A stretch of 64,000 nt of DNA, from contig CAJAIJ010000007.1 in NCBI GenBank assembly GCA_903939845.1, positions 1-64,000 of the forward strand. The letters are read 5' to 3'. The translations under genes were made by a program, and so were the position numbers. Of this stretch, positions 51,778-60,951 are shown one piece after another (the first letter of the stretch is position 1; every line of letters begins with the position of its first letter). Below the pieces are notes generated by a model. The model worked only from the letters and a program-made list of their open reading frames with translations, was not told the origin of the DNA and searched no databases. The stretch comes from an uncultured Solirubrobacterales bacterium (GTDB taxonomy: Bacteria > Actinomycetota > Thermoleophilia > Solirubrobacterales > 70-9).

Positions 51778-52617
51778 TCAGCCCGGAACGACCTCGTCGC
51801 CCGGCGGGTCGCCTCGGCGTCCGGTCGCGGTCGGTCGCCAGAGGCCTGCCCTCTGGGCCGCGAGGAAGGCGAGGTAAAGGGGGTTCAGGAAGAGGAAGCG
51901 CCTCCACAACCGCCGGGGCTCCGACTGGAGCCTGAAGACCCACTCCAAGCCCGACCGCTTCATCCAGTCCGGTGCCGATGGCTTGGTACCGGCGATGAAC
52001 TCGAAGGAACCGCCGACCCCGGCCATGGCGACGCCCGATCGGGGGGCCATGACATCGATGAAGTTCTCCTGGCGCGGGCAGCCGAGCCCTACGAGACAGA
52101 TCGACGCTCCCGAGCCGGCGATCTCGGCCGCGATCTCATCCTGCTCGGCCTCGGAGATCGGTCGGAAGGTCGAAGCCCTCCTGCCGGCGATCACCAGGCC
52201 GGGGAAGCGTCCTGAAAGCTCCTCCGCCAGACGATCGAGCACCGTCTGGCTGCTCCCGTAGAGGAATATCTTGAGTCCCTCCCGAGCGGCGGCTTCGGAG
52301 ATGGCGAGGGTGAAGTCGGGTCCATAGACCCGGGTGCGCAGGTCAGCGGAGTCGAGGAGATTGAGGGCCCACCGCACCGGCTGGCCACAGGTGAGATTCA
52401 GCTCGAACCGATTCAGGAGTCGCCGGCGCTGGCCGTGTAGCGCTCCTCCCATCACTCCGTGGACGGCCAGCAGCGAGATCCGCCAGGGCATCTTTTGACG
52501 CATTGCGGCGAGCGCGAGCTCGACCGCCTCTCGATGTTCGAGCCGGTCTACTCCGACGCCGAGAACATTCCCGCGAATCGGTTCTTCGAGTGGAGCGTGA
52601 TCCGGCGCGCCCGCCAT
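51778..52617 (-). CDS. WecG/TagA/CpsF-family glycosyltransferase
   Basis: A 279 aa GT26-type enzyme, adding ManNAc(A)- or related sugars to lipid-linked precursors at the membrane face. Signatures: RGNVLGVGVDRLEHREAVEL at the N-terminus, LYGSSQTVLDRLAEELSGRFPGL and GLGCPRQENFIDVMAP, then GVGGSFEFIAGTKPSAPDWM with LEWVFRLQSEPRRLWRRF. ATG 52617 is 7 nt after the rplQ stop; the ORF track extends into rplQ. Its place between rplQ and truA is unusual and suggests an insertion or rearrangement. Confidence 0.88.
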   Translation of the reverse strand: MAGAPDHAPLEEPIRGNVLGVGVDRLEHREAVELALAAMRQKMPWRISLLAVHGVMGGALHGQRRRLLNRFELNLTCGQPVRWALNLLDSADLRTRVYGPDFTLAISEAAAREGLKIFLYGSSQTVLDRLAEELSGRFPGLVIAGRRASTFRPISEAEQDEIAAEIAGSGASICLVGLGCPRQENFIDVMAPRSGVAMAGVGGSFEFIAGTKPSAPDWMKRSGLEWVFRLQSEPRRLWRRFLFLNPLYLAFLAAQRAGLWRPTATGRRGDPPGDEVVPG

Positions 52618-52624
52618 ATCGGAC

Positions 52625-52978
52625 TCAGACCAACTCGAGGAAGACCATCTCGGTCGAGTCCGACCGGCGCGGTCCGAGCTTGACGATCCGGGTGTAGCCG
52701 CCTTCGCGCTCGGCATACCGCGGTGCGATCTCCTCGAAAAGCTTGTGGACGAGGAACTTGTCCTGCCTCAAGGTCGCCAGTGCCTGGCGTCGGGCATGCA
52801 GATCTCCACGCTTTGCCAGAGTGATCAGCTTCTCGATCTCCGGCTTCGCGGCCTTTGCCTTGACCTGGCTGGTCTTGATCCGCTCGTGCTCGATCAGTTC
52901 CTTCGAGAGGTTCATCAGGAGGGCCTTGCGGTGGGCCGAGTCCCTTCCCAGCTTGTTTCTCTTCTTCTGGTGACGCAT
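52625..52978 (-). CDS. rplQ: 50S ribosomal protein L17
   Basis: A 117 aa L17, beginning MRHQKKRNKLGRDSAHRKAL with the conserved middle LITLAKRGDLHARRQAL. It is the last ribosomal gene of the alpha part of the cluster, after rpoA, as in most bacteria. Normal length. Confidence 0.97.
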   Translation of the reverse strand: MRHQKKRNKLGRDSAHRKALLMNLSKELIEHERIKTSQVKAKAAKPEIEKLITLAKRGDLHARRQALATLRQDKFLVHKLFEEIAPRYAEREGGYTRIVKLGPRRSDSTEMVFLELV

Positions 52979-53007
52979 GGTCTCTCTCCGTCCGCGATAC
53001 CGGTCCC

Positions 53008-53964
53008 TCAGGCCCGGAGGTCGTATCCCCGCTCTTGAAGGGTCTCGATCACTTCTTCGATCGACTTCTGACCAAAGTTCGGGATCGCCGAGAGCTCGGA
53101 TTCCGACTTCGTCAGGAGCTGGCCGATCGTCTCGACGCCGGCCCTCTTGAGGCAGTTGTAGGACCTCACGCTGAGCTCGAGTTCGTCGATCAGGATCTCG
53201 CCCTCGGGACCGTCGACGACGACGGTCTCCTCGATCACGCCGACCGGCACCGGCTCACGAGCGGTCAGCTCCTCGACCCGGTCCGGGTCGCTGAAGATGG
53301 CCAGGGTCTTGATCAGGATCTCGGAAGCCTCACGGAGCGCCGTCTTCGGCTCGATCGAGCCGTCGGTCTCCATCTCGAGCGTGAGCTTGTCGAAGTCGGT
53401 GCGCTGTCCGACACGTGCAGCCTCGACCTTGTAGGAGGCGCGCCTGATCGGGGAGAAGATCGAATCGATCGGGATCACGCCGATCGGCTGGTCGTCGTCC
53501 TTGTTCTCCTCGGCCGGCCTGTATCCCCTGCCCCTGCCGATGGTCAGGTAGACCTCGAGCTTGACCTTCTTCTCGAGGGTCGCGATCGGGGCCTTCGGGT
53601 TGAGGATCTCGACTCCGGCCGGGAGGTCGATGTCGGCGGCCGTGACGTTGCCCGGGCCGGTGACGACCAATGGGGCCTCGACCGCGTCGGCATCGGTGTG
53701 CATCTTGATGACGAGGTCCTTCAGGTTCAGGACGATGTCGGTCACGTCCTCTTTGACGCCCGAGATGCTCGAGAACTCATGGGAGACGCCTTCGATCCGG
53801 ACGCTGATGATGGCGGCGCCCCCGAGGGACGAGAGCAGGACTCGCCTCAGGCTCGATCCGAAGGTGTAGCCGAAGCCCTTGTCGAGAGGCTCGACCGTGA
53901 ACACGCCCCTGGTGTCGTCGATCTGCTCGGCGGTGATTCTCGGTACCTGAAAGTCTGTGCTCAT
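53008..53964 (-). CDS. rpoA: RNA polymerase alpha subunit
   Basis: A 318 aa alpha subunit: N-terminal dimerisation domain (TFGSSLRRVLLSSLGGAAI) and a C-terminal alpha-CTD (LELSVRSYNCLKRAGVETIG) that contacts activators and UP elements. It follows rpsK directly; rpsD, which commonly lies between rpsK and rpoA, is absent here (gap only 79 nt). Confidence 0.97.
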   Translation of the reverse strand: MSTDFQVPRITAEQIDDTRGVFTVEPLDKGFGYTFGSSLRRVLLSSLGGAAIISVRIEGVSHEFSSISGVKEDVTDIVLNLKDLVIKMHTDADAVEAPLVVTGPGNVTAADIDLPAGVEILNPKAPIATLEKKVKLEVYLTIGRGRGYRPAEENKDDDQPIGVIPIDSIFSPIRRASYKVEAARVGQRTDFDKLTLEMETDGSIEPKTALREASEILIKTLAIFSDPDRVEELTAREPVPVGVIEETVVVDGPEGEILIDELELSVRSYNCLKRAGVETIGQLLTKSESELSAIPNFGQKSIEEVIETLQERGYDLRA

Positions 53965-54043
53965 CTGTTCCTTGGTCTGTCGTTGACTGGGGGCGAAAGC
54001 CGCCCGTTTCCATGATCGGCCCTGGGGCCGCCGCTAACTCTTC

Positions 54044-54442
54044 TCAGACGCGACGCCGCTTGCGGGGGCGGCATCCGTTGTGCGCCTGCGGAGTCACATC
54101 CCTGACCGCACTTACCTCGAGTCCGGCAGCCTGAAGAGACCTCACGGCCGTGTCCCTGCCGGATCCTGCCCCCTTGGCGAACACTTCCACCTTCTGGAGA
54201 CCGTGCTCCATCCCCTTGCGGGCAGCAGCATCTGCCGTGACCTGGGCGGCGAACGGAGTCGACTTGCGCGACCCCTTGAACCCCGCGCTCCCGGCCGACT
54301 CCCAGGCAATCACGTTGCCTTCGAGGTCGGTGAGGGTGACGATCGTGTTGTTGAACGAAGTCTTGATGTGGGCCTGCCCGATGGCGACGTTCTTCTTCGC
54401 CTTGCGGCGTCCCTTGGTCTTTGCCGGTTTCTTCGGTGCCAT
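54044..54442 (-). CDS. rpsK: 30S ribosomal protein S11
   Basis: A 132 aa S11 with [12 protein letters not shown]-like [33 protein letters not shown] and the C-terminal [18 protein letters not shown]. It has a Lys-rich N-terminus ([15 protein letters not shown]). It lies 19 nt downstream of rpsM. Confidence 0.97.
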   Translation of the reverse strand: MAPKKPAKTKGRRKAKKNVAIGQAHIKTSFNNTIVTLTDLEGNVIAWESAGSAGFKGSRKSTPFAAQVTADAAARKGMEHGLQKVEVFAKGAGSGRDTAVRSLQAAGLEVSAVRDVTPQAHNGCRPRKRRRV

Positions 54443-54461
54443 GACTAGTTGCTGACGCTCC

Positions 54462-54845
54462 TCACTTCGGTCCCGGCGCCTTCTTGCGGCCGGTCACGCT
54501 GGTCCTCTTCGGTCCCTTGCGGCTACGGGCATTGGTCTTGGTCCTCTGACCGCGAACCGGCAGCCCCCTTCGATGCCTGAGTCCCCGATAGGCGCCGATC
54601 TCCATCAGGCGCTTGACGTTCTGGGAACGCTCCCTGCGAAGGTCTCCCTCGACCTCCAGCGACTCGATCGCGTCCCTGAGCCTGACGATTTCGTCCTCGG
54701 TCAGGTCCTTGATCTGGGTGTCACGGTCGATCCCGGCATCGTCGAGCAGCTGGGCGGCAGTCGTCCTGCCGATTCCGTAGACATAGGTCAGGCCGACCTC
54801 TGCCCGCTTGTTGACCGGAAGGTTGACTCCAGCGATTCGTGCCAT
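54462..54845 (-). CDS. rpsM: 30S ribosomal protein S13
   Basis: A 127 aa S13 starting [19 protein letters not shown], with [18 protein letters not shown] and the C-terminal [22 protein letters not shown]. The ORF track adds 26 residues that run through rpmJ; ATG 54845 is the family start and lies 2 nt after the rpmJ stop. Confidence 0.97.
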   Translation of the reverse strand: MARIAGVNLPVNKRAEVGLTYVYGIGRTTAAQLLDDAGIDRDTQIKDLTEDEIVRLRDAIESLEVEGDLRRERSQNVKRLMEIGAYRGLRHRRGLPVRGQRTKTNARSRKGPKRTSVTGRKKAPGPK

Positions 54846-54847
54846 TG

Positions 54848-54961
54848 CTAGCCCTGCCTCTGCTTGTGACGAGGGTTTTCGCAGATGACCATGACCCGGC
54901 CGCGTCGCCGGATTATCTTGCACTTTTCACACATCGGTTTTACCGAGGCTCGGACCTTCAT
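54848..54961 (-). CDS. rpmJ: 50S ribosomal protein L36
   Basis: A 37 aa L36 missing from the ORF track because of length. The translation runs [20 protein letters not shown] then [17 protein letters not shown]. The zinc ribbon is present (CEKC ... CENPRH). It is between the map and rpsM genes, its usual place except that infA, which normally comes just before it, is missing. Confidence 0.96.
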   Translation of the reverse strand: MKVRASVKPMCEKCKIIRRRGRVMVICENPRHKQRQG

Positions 54962-54993
54962 CGTTCCTGAATTCCTTTGGAAGAGATCTCCCT

Positions 54994-55015
54994 GAAGCCC
55001 CAGTAGACGGGCTTC
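54994..55015 (-). other. Hairpin in leader upstream of rpmJ
   Basis: GAAGCCC / GGGCTTC with an 8-nt loop in the 104-nt gap between map and rpmJ. It could be an attenuator, a ribosomal-protein binding site or an internal terminator. This gap is too short for an infA gene. Confidence 0.35.
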
Positions 55016-55065
55016 GGGCGCGAAAATCTGCCCCTGAGGGCGAATGAGAACGATAGCAGGAAGAT

Positions 55066-55821
55066 TCAGTCCTCGTCCCAGGGGGTGAGCACGCGAGGGC
55101 CTTCCCGCGTTGCAGCCACCGTGTACTCGAAGTGAGTAGCCATCGATCCGTCTTCGGAATAGACCGACCAGCCGTCCTCATCCATCACGATGCCCGGCCC
55201 GCCGGCATTGACCATGGGTTCGATCGCGAACACCATTCCGACCTCGATCTCGGCGCCCCGGCCAGGTGGGCCGTAGTTCGGGATCTGGGGCTCTTCGTGC
55301 ATCGCCTGGCCGATTCCGTGACCGACCAGGGACCTGATCACCGAGAATCCCTCGGCCTCGACCCTGGTCTGGACCGCATGGGAGATGTCGCTCACCCGGT
55401 TGCCAGGGATCATCTGGGCGGCCCCGACCCGGAGTGCGTCGTGGGTTACCTCGAGCAGCCTCTCGGTCTCGGGATCGATCTCGCTGACCGGGAAGGTTGC
55501 AGCGCCATCGGCGATCCAGCCGTCGAGCGTGACGCCGACGTCGATCGAGAGGATGTCGCCCTTCTCGAGCTCGTACGGCCCCGGAATCCCGTGGACGACC
55601 AGGGAGTTGGGAGAGGCACAGATGGATGCCGGGAAGCCCCGGTAACCCTTGAAGGTCGGTATCGCACCCTGAGAGAGGATGAACTTCTCGGCTGCCTCGT
55701 CGAGCTCGGCCGTGGTCACGCCCGGCCTGACCTTCGACCCGAGCATCTTCAGGCAGCGGGCATGGACGTCCCCGGCCCGCGCCATGGCCTCGATCTGCTC
55801 CTCGGTCCTGCGATGGATCAT
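55066..55821 (-). CDS. map: Methionine aminopeptidase, type I
   Basis: A 251 aa MetAP removing the initiator Met of nascent proteins. The metal ligands are D ([16 protein letters not shown]), H ([18 protein letters not shown]), E ([10 protein letters not shown]) and the final E ([10 protein letters not shown]). It is in the classical secY-adk-map order, 25 nt after adk. Confidence 0.96.
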   Translation of the reverse strand: MIHRRTEEQIEAMARAGDVHARCLKMLGSKVRPGVTTAELDEAAEKFILSQGAIPTFKGYRGFPASICASPNSLVVHGIPGPYELEKGDILSIDVGVTLDGWIADGAATFPVSEIDPETERLLEVTHDALRVGAAQMIPGNRVSDISHAVQTRVEAEGFSVIRSLVGHGIGQAMHEEPQIPNYGPPGRGAEIEVGMVFAIEPMVNAGGPGIVMDEDGWSVYSEDGSMATHFEYTVAATREGPRVLTPWDED

Positions 55822-55846
55822 CCGTCAGATGCCGCTCGGACCCGGC

Positions 55847-56521
55847 TCAGGTTCCCTCTTCGAGACTCAAGGTCGAAACCAGAGTCCTGATCGCCTCGCC
55901 GACGCGGTCCGGATCCATCGAGCCGTCGACTCTGTTCAGCAGCGCCTGTCCATCGTAGAAGTCGACCAGAGGCGCAGTCTTGTCGTGGTACTGGACGAGC
56001 CTGTTCCTGATCACTTCGGCGTTGTCGTCGTCCCGGACGATCAGCTCCGAGCCGTCGATGTCGCAGACGCCCTCCTGCTCGGGCGGACTGAAGTCGACGT
56101 GGTAGACGTGATTGCCTTCGGTGCAGACGCGGCGGCCCGAAAGACGGCGCACGATCTCGTCGTCGGGGACGTCGATCAGGATCACGGCGGTCAACTGCCT
56201 CGAGATCTCCCCGAGCTTCTGGTCCAGCGCCTCGGCCTGGGGCACGGTCCTGGGAAAGCCATCGAGGATGAAGCCGTGGTCGGCCTCACCGCTCTCGAGT
56301 CGATCGGCGATCACTCCGATGATCACCTCGTCCGGGACGAGGTCACCTCTGTCCATGTACTCCTTCGCCTTCAGGCCGACATCGGTGCCGTCCTTGACGG
56401 CCCCGCGCAGGATGTCACCGGTGGCGTAGTAGGGCAGCTCCAGATCCTCCTGGAGGCGTTCGCCCTGAGTGCCCTTGCCGGAGCCGGGTGGGCCGAGGAG
56501 TATCAGGTTCAGGTCAGCCAT
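55847..56521 (-). CDS. adk: Adenylate kinase
   Basis: A 224 aa adenylate kinase catalysing ATP + AMP <-> 2 ADP. The P-loop GPPGSGKGTQGERL is present; the LID domain reads RRVCTEGNHVYHVDF ... GVCDIDG. Gram-positive long-type enzymes usually have C-x2-C ... C-x2-C/D for zinc; here the second Cys is Gly while the first, the third Cys and the Asp are kept, so zinc binding is uncertain. Standard place between secY and map. Confidence 0.96.
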   Translation of the reverse strand: MADLNLILLGPPGSGKGTQGERLQEDLELPYYATGDILRGAVKDGTDVGLKAKEYMDRGDLVPDEVIIGVIADRLESGEADHGFILDGFPRTVPQAEALDQKLGEISRQLTAVILIDVPDDEIVRRLSGRRVCTEGNHVYHVDFSPPEQEGVCDIDGSELIVRDDDNAEVIRNRLVQYHDKTAPLVDFYDGQALLNRVDGSMDPDRVGEAIRTLVSTLSLEEGT

Positions 56522-56608
56522 CGTGTGGAGTCCGGTCCGGGTGACACCGGGACGAGATCAGACCGGGGTCAGGAGGGTAGCGCAGCGAGCCGGGCCGGAG
56601 GGTTCCTG

Positions 56609-57880
56609 TTACTTGAGGAAGCCTTCGTAGTTCCGCATCATCAGCTGGGCTTCGAGCTGCTTGACGAAGTCCAGGGCGACGCCGACCACGATCAGGATCG
56701 AGGTTCCGGCGAAGAAGAATCCGCCGCCGACGTTGTTGAAGAGGATCGTCGGGAAGGCCGCTACGGCGCCGAGGTAGAGGGCGCCGGGGAAGGTCAACCG
56801 TGACAGGACCCGGTCGAGGTACTCGGCCGTCGGTCTGCCTGGCCGCACGCCGGGAATGAATCCGCCGTACTTCTTGAGGTTGTCGGCCTGGTCCACCGGA
56901 TTGAAGGTGACGGCCGTGTAGAAGTAGGTGAAGATGATGATGAAGAAGACCTCTCCGACCACGTAGGCCCAGCCGCCCGGGTTGAGGAAGGCGGCCACGT
57001 CCAGAGCCCACGGCGTGTTGATCAACTGGCCGACCGTCGGGGGAAGGGCCATGATCGATGCCGCGAAGATGACCGGGATCACTCCGGCCATGTTCACCCT
57101 CAGGGGCAGGTAGGTGGAGCCGCCGGAGGTCATCTTCCTGCCGACCACGCGCTTTGCGTACTGGACCGGGATCCGTCGCTGCCCTTCCTGGACGAAGACG
57201 ATCGCCACGATCACGCCGAGGATCACGAAAGGCAGAAGTACGACGAAGACCTGATCCGGGTTGGTCCACCACTGCTGGATGCCCGGCAGGACGCCGGAGA
57301 CGATGGAGGCGAAGATCAGGAGCGATATTCCGTTGCCGACCCCGCGCTGGGTGATCAGCTCGCCCATCCACATCAGGAGCGTCGTGCCGGCTGTCAGGCA
57401 GATGACGATCAGGAACACGTTCGGGGCGTTCAGGCTCTCGACGACGCTCTCGCCGCCGGCCGGAGCCAGCGAGTTGAAGAGGAATACGTAGGCGAACGAC
57501 TGCATCGCGGCGAGGCCGACGGTCAGATACCGGGTGTACTGGGTGATCTTCTGCTGACCGACCTCGCCCTCCTTCTGGAGCTTCTCGAGCGACGGCAGCA
57601 CCACGGTCAACAGCTGCAGGATGATCGAGGCCGTGATGTAGGGCATGATCCCGAGCGCGAAGAGCGACAGTCGGGACAGGCTTCCGCCCGAGAACAGGTT
57701 CAGGAAGCCGAGGATGTTGGAGCCGGTCAGCTGACTTTCCAGCTGCTCGATCGCATCGATGTTGACCCCGGGAACCGGTATGTAGGCACCGAGCCGGTAG
57801 AGGGCGAGGATCGCCGCGACGAAGAGCAGCTTGCGCCGGATCTCCGGGACCGAGAAGGCCTTGGCGATGGTTGCGATCAT
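56609..57880 (-). CDS. secY: Protein translocase subunit SecY
   Basis: A 423 aa central channel subunit with ten predicted membrane helices. ALYRLGAYIPVPGVN at helix 1 and the signature regions ALGIMPYITASIILQLL and VFFIIIFTYFYTAV are clear. Start ATG overlaps the rplO stop (TGATG). It forms SecYEG for protein export. Confidence 0.97.
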   Translation of the reverse strand: MIATIAKAFSVPEIRRKLLFVAAILALYRLGAYIPVPGVNIDAIEQLESQLTGSNILGFLNLFSGGSLSRLSLFALGIMPYITASIILQLLTVVLPSLEKLQKEGEVGQQKITQYTRYLTVGLAAMQSFAYVFLFNSLAPAGGESVVESLNAPNVFLIVICLTAGTTLLMWMGELITQRGVGNGISLLIFASIVSGVLPGIQQWWTNPDQVFVVLLPFVILGVIVAIVFVQEGQRRIPVQYAKRVVGRKMTSGGSTYLPLRVNMAGVIPVIFAASIMALPPTVGQLINTPWALDVAAFLNPGGWAYVVGEVFFIIIFTYFYTAVTFNPVDQADNLKKYGGFIPGVRPGRPTAEYLDRVLSRLTFPGALYLGAVAAFPTILFNNVGGGFFFAGTSILIVVGVALDFVKQLEAQLMMRNYEGFLK

Positions 57881-58398
57881 CAGTCTTCGATCAGCTCACA
57901 GCTTCCGCCGGCGGCCTCGATCTTCTCGCGCGCGGTGGCGCTGAATCCGTGAGCCGTGACCTTGAGTGCCTTGGTGACTTCGCCCCTGGCCAGAATCTTG
58001 ACCGGATCGGATCGCTTGGCCAGGCCGACTTCCCTGAGCGTCTCCGGGTTCACCTCTGCTCCGGCGTCGAATCGCGCCTCGAGATCCGACAGGTTGACCG
58101 GCTGGGTCGAGGTTCGGAAGTTCTCGAACGGCATCGACTTCTTCATGTGGGGTCCGCGCAGCTTGCGCATCCGCATCTGGATCGGGTTCTGGCCGCCTTC
58201 GAGATTGACCTTCTGCTTGTTGCCCGAGCGCTGTCCCTGGCCGCCGTGTCCGCGGCCGGAGGTCTTGCCGACCCCGGAGCCCTCGCCCCTGCCGACCCGC
58301 TTGCGCGGACGCCGGGAACCGGGCTTCGGCCTGAGGTTGTGCAGGCCGATCTCCTCGGACCTGCCGCCTGTGGTCTCTTTCTTCTCGTTCTCGGCCAT
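57880..58398 (-). CDS. rplO: 50S ribosomal protein L15
   Basis: A 172 aa L15 with LHNLRPKPGSRRPRKRVGRG and GSGVGKTSGRGHGGQGQRSG near the N-terminus. Overlaps the stop of rpmD. Normal length plus a short N-terminal tail (MAENEKKETTGG). Confidence 0.96.
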   Translation of the reverse strand: MAENEKKETTGGRSEEIGLHNLRPKPGSRRPRKRVGRGEGSGVGKTSGRGHGGQGQRSGNKQKVNLEGGQNPIQMRMRKLRGPHMKKSMPFENFRTSTQPVNLSDLEARFDAGAEVNPETLREVGLAKRSDPVKILARGEVTKALKVTAHGFSATAREKIEAAGGSCELIED

Positions 58399-58577
58399 CA
58401 GGAACCCTCGACCTCGACCAGGTGGGACACGATCCTGAGCTGACCCTGCAGCTGTGGGCCGTCTTCACGTTCGACGGTCGAGCCGATCTTGCTGAGTCCG
58501 AGCGCCTCCAGAGTCTTCCTCTGGTGCGGGTTGGTCTTGATGTTCGACCGGATCTGCCGGATCTTGACCTTGGCCAT
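58398..58577 (-). CDS. rpmD: 50S ribosomal protein L30
   Basis: A 59 aa L30 missing from the ORF track. Translation begins [20 protein letters not shown] and ends LRIVSHLVEVEGS, matching family length. Its ATG overlaps the stop of rpsE (TGATG at 58577) and its stop overlaps the rplO start. Placed between rpsE and rplO as expected. Confidence 0.96.
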   Translation of the reverse strand: MAKVKIRQIRSNIKTNPHQRKTLEALGLSKIGSTVEREDGPQLQGQLRIVSHLVEVEGS

Positions 58578-59419
58578 CAGGAGCCCTCCTCCTGCTGCTC
58601 GACTTCTGCCTGCTCCTCTGCCACCTCGGCAGCTGCCGGCTCCTCTGAAGCGCCCTCTGCCAGCTCTTCCTCGGCCTTTACCTCGGCCTCGACTTCGGAC
58701 GGCGCGACGGTCCCGGAATCATCCGCGACGACCGTCTGGTCGGCATGGGACTCCTGGGCTGCCTTCTCCTCGATGCCTTCGACATCGGCAGGGGTCGCCT
58801 CGGCAGCGGCGTCGGCTGCCTGTTCGACTGCGGCTGCACTCTCGGCGTCGTCCTCGCCGCCGTCGCCGGCGGGCTTGGCGTCATGATCGATGCCGAGCAC
58901 CTCGGATACGGAAAGGCCGCGCATCTTGGCCACTTCCTCCGGGCGACGGAGGCGCATGATGCCGTCCATCGTCGCCTTGACGAGGTTGATCGGGTTCTGG
59001 GTGCCGATGCTCTTGGTCAGGACGTCGCGGACGCCACCGAGCTCGAGCACGGCACGGACGCCGCCTCCGGCGATCACGCCAGTTCCGGGGCTGGCCGGCC
59101 TCAGCACCACATGACCGGCGCCGTAGCGGCCGATGATCTTGTGGGTGATGGTGTCGCCGTACTTCGGGATCTGGATCAGGTTCTTGCGGGCGTTCTCGAC
59201 CGCCTTCTGGATCGCAAGGGGAACTTCCTGGGCCTTGCCGTAGCCGATCCCGACGACCGAGTCCTCGTCGCCCACGGCGACGAGCGCGGTGAACTGGAAT
59301 CTCCGTCCGCCCTTGACGACCTTGGCCACGCGGTTGATCTCCACGACCCGCTCCTGGAGCTCGCCCTTGACGTCCTTGGGGCTGACATTCTCGACGTAAG
59401 CTGTGTTCATGCCTTTCAT
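58577..59419 (-). CDS. rpsE: 30S ribosomal protein S5 with long acidic C-terminal tail
   Basis: A 280 aa S5. The conserved core ([39 protein letters not shown]) ends around residue 175; the remaining ~105 residues are Ala/Glu/Asp-rich ([20 protein letters not shown]), a tail most S5 proteins lack. Start at 59419 or nine bases later at Met 4. The tail is probably disordered and highly negative; its role is unknown. Shares overlap with rpmD downstream. Confidence 0.95.
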   Translation of the reverse strand: MKGMNTAYVENVSPKDVKGELQERVVEINRVAKVVKGGRRFQFTALVAVGDEDSVVGIGYGKAQEVPLAIQKAVENARKNLIQIPKYGDTITHKIIGRYGAGHVVLRPASPGTGVIAGGGVRAVLELGGVRDVLTKSIGTQNPINLVKATMDGIMRLRRPEEVAKMRGLSVSEVLGIDHDAKPAGDGGEDDAESAAAVEQAADAAAEATPADVEGIEEKAAQESHADQTVVADDSGTVAPSEVEAEVKAEEELAEGASEEPAAAEVAEEQAEVEQQEEGS

Positions 59420-59447
59420 TTCTTCGTTCGCACCGTAGCGGAGAGCC

Positions 59448-59801
59448 TCAGAACTCCAGTCCGCCCTCTCTCGCTCCCTCGGCCAGGGCCTTCACCCTGC
59501 CGTGGTAGCGGTAGCCGCTCCGATCGAACACACAGGTCCCGATCCCGGCGTCTTTCGCCCGGGCAGCGATCAACTCGCCTGCCTTGCGGGCCTGCTCCAT
59601 CTTGCCGAGCGCCTTGAGTTCCGGCTCGGTCCAGTTGGCCGAGGCAAGCGTCTTGCCCTCGACGTCGTCGATCAGCTGGGCAAAGATTCCGCGGTTCGAT
59701 CGGTAGACCGAGAGCCGGGGCCGCTCGGCGCTGCCGGAGACCTTTGCCCGCACTCGATAGCGGCGCCTCTGCCTGCGCTGTCTGCTGGTCATCACCGTCA
59801 T
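59448..59801 (-). CDS. rplR: 50S ribosomal protein L18
   Basis: A 117 aa L18 with [21 protein letters not shown] and the C-terminal [20 protein letters not shown]. Overlaps rplF by 4 nt (ATGA type). Normal length. Confidence 0.96.
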   Translation of the reverse strand: MTVMTSRQRRQRRRYRVRAKVSGSAERPRLSVYRSNRGIFAQLIDDVEGKTLASANWTEPELKALGKMEQARKAGELIAARAKDAGIGTCVFDRSGYRYHGRVKALAEGAREGGLEF

Positions 59802-60331
59802 ACGCGCTTGCCGACCTTCCTCGCGACGTGCTCGCCGCGGTAACGGATCCCCTTGCCCTTGTAGGGCTCGGGCGGCCGCTTCTCGCGAATGTTGGCCGCC
59901 ACCTGACCGACCTTCTGCTTGTCGATGCCACGGACCACGATCGCGGTCGGCTCGGGGACTTCCAGCTCGATGCCCTCGACCGCTTCGATCGGGACCGGGT
60001 GGGAGTAGCCCAGGGCCAACTCGATTCCCTTGCCCTTCGACTGGGCGCGGTAGCCAACGCCCTGAATCTCGAGATGCTTCTCGTAGCCATCGGTCACTCC
60101 GGTGACCATGTTCTGGACCAGGCTCCTGGTCAAGCCATGCAGGGCACGGTGAGGACCGCGGTCGGTCGGACGCGAGACCTTGATGATCCCGTCGTCGAGC
60201 TCGACCGTGATGTCGCGGGAGATCTCCTGCGAGAGCTCGCCCTTGGGCCCCTTGACCTTGACCATGCCGGGCGTGATCTCGATCTCGACTCCCGAGGGTA
60301 CGTCGATCGGCTTGTTTCCGATTCTGCTCAT
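59798..60331 (-). CDS. rplF: 50S ribosomal protein L6
   Basis: A 177 aa L6 starting [19 protein letters not shown], with [22 protein letters not shown] at the end. Normal length and place after rpsH. Confidence 0.97.
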   Translation of the reverse strand: MSRIGNKPIDVPSGVEIEITPGMVKVKGPKGELSQEISRDITVELDDGIIKVSRPTDRGPHRALHGLTRSLVQNMVTGVTDGYEKHLEIQGVGYRAQSKGKGIELALGYSHPVPIEAVEGIELEVPEPTAIVVRGIDKQKVGQVAANIREKRPPEPYKGKGIRYRGEHVARKVGKRV

Positions 60332-60356
60332 GTTCTCTTCCTCGCGGTCGTCCGGG

Positions 60357-60752
60357 TCACCAGACGTATGCGAGGACCTCCCCCCCGATTCCTTCCTTCT
60401 TGGCCTCGTGGCCGGTCATCACGCCCTTCGAGGTCGTGACGATCGCGGTCCCGGTGCCACCCTGAACCCTGGGAACGGAGCCCCTGTCCACGTAGCGACG
60501 ACGGCCGGGGCGGGAGACGCGCTCGATGCCGGTGATCACCGGGCGACGGTCGTCGGTGTACTTGAGCTGGACGGTGATCTTCTCGCCCACCTCTGCCGGC
60601 TCGCGCTCGAACCCGACGATGTATCCCTGCTCGACGAGAATCCTCGAGATCTCCAGCTTCAGGCGCGACGACGGAACCTCGATCGTCATCAGGCCAGCGG
60701 TGAGACCGTTGCGGATCCTGGTCAGGTAATCGGCTATCGGATCGGTAAGCAT
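60357..60752 (-). CDS. rpsH: 30S ribosomal protein S8
   Basis: A 131 aa S8 with [13 protein letters not shown] at the N-terminus and [20 protein letters not shown] at the C-terminus. S8 of E. coli also represses its own operon by binding spc mRNA; that control is not shown here. Confidence 0.97.
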   Translation of the reverse strand: MLTDPIADYLTRIRNGLTAGLMTIEVPSSRLKLEISRILVEQGYIVGFEREPAEVGEKITVQLKYTDDRRPVITGIERVSRPGRRRYVDRGSVPRVQGGTGTAIVTTSKGVMTGHEAKKEGIGGEVLAYVW

Positions 60753-60759
60753 CTGGTCC

Positions 60760-60945
60760 CTACCAGCTCGACTTGGTCATTCCGGGGACGTACCCCTCGT
60801 GAGCGGCTTCGCGCAGGCAGATCCGGCAGAGGCCGAACTTGCGGTAGTAGGCGCGCGGCCTGCCGCAACGACGGCACCGGTTGTAGGCGCGTGTCTTGTA
60901 CTTGGGCTTGCGCTGCTGGCGAACCCTCTGGGAAGTCTTGGCCAT
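60760..60945 (-). CDS. rpsN: 30S ribosomal protein S14, zinc type (type Z)
   Basis: A 61 aa S14 with the zinc-binding CRRCGRPR ... [15 protein letters not shown] four-Cys site and the C-terminal [10 protein letters not shown]. This short zinc-containing form is typical of the spc operon of many Gram-positive bacteria. Confidence 0.97.
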   Translation of the reverse strand: MAKTSQRVRQQRKPKYKTRAYNRCRRCGRPRAYYRKFGLCRICLREAAHEGYVPGMTKSSW

Positions 60946-60951
60946 CTCGGA

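Noticed and set aside
54927-55181. 84-aa ORF between map and rpmJ as a candidate infA
   Set aside because: The translation ([16 protein letters not shown]...) has none of the IF1 OB-fold residues and overlaps the end of map in another frame.
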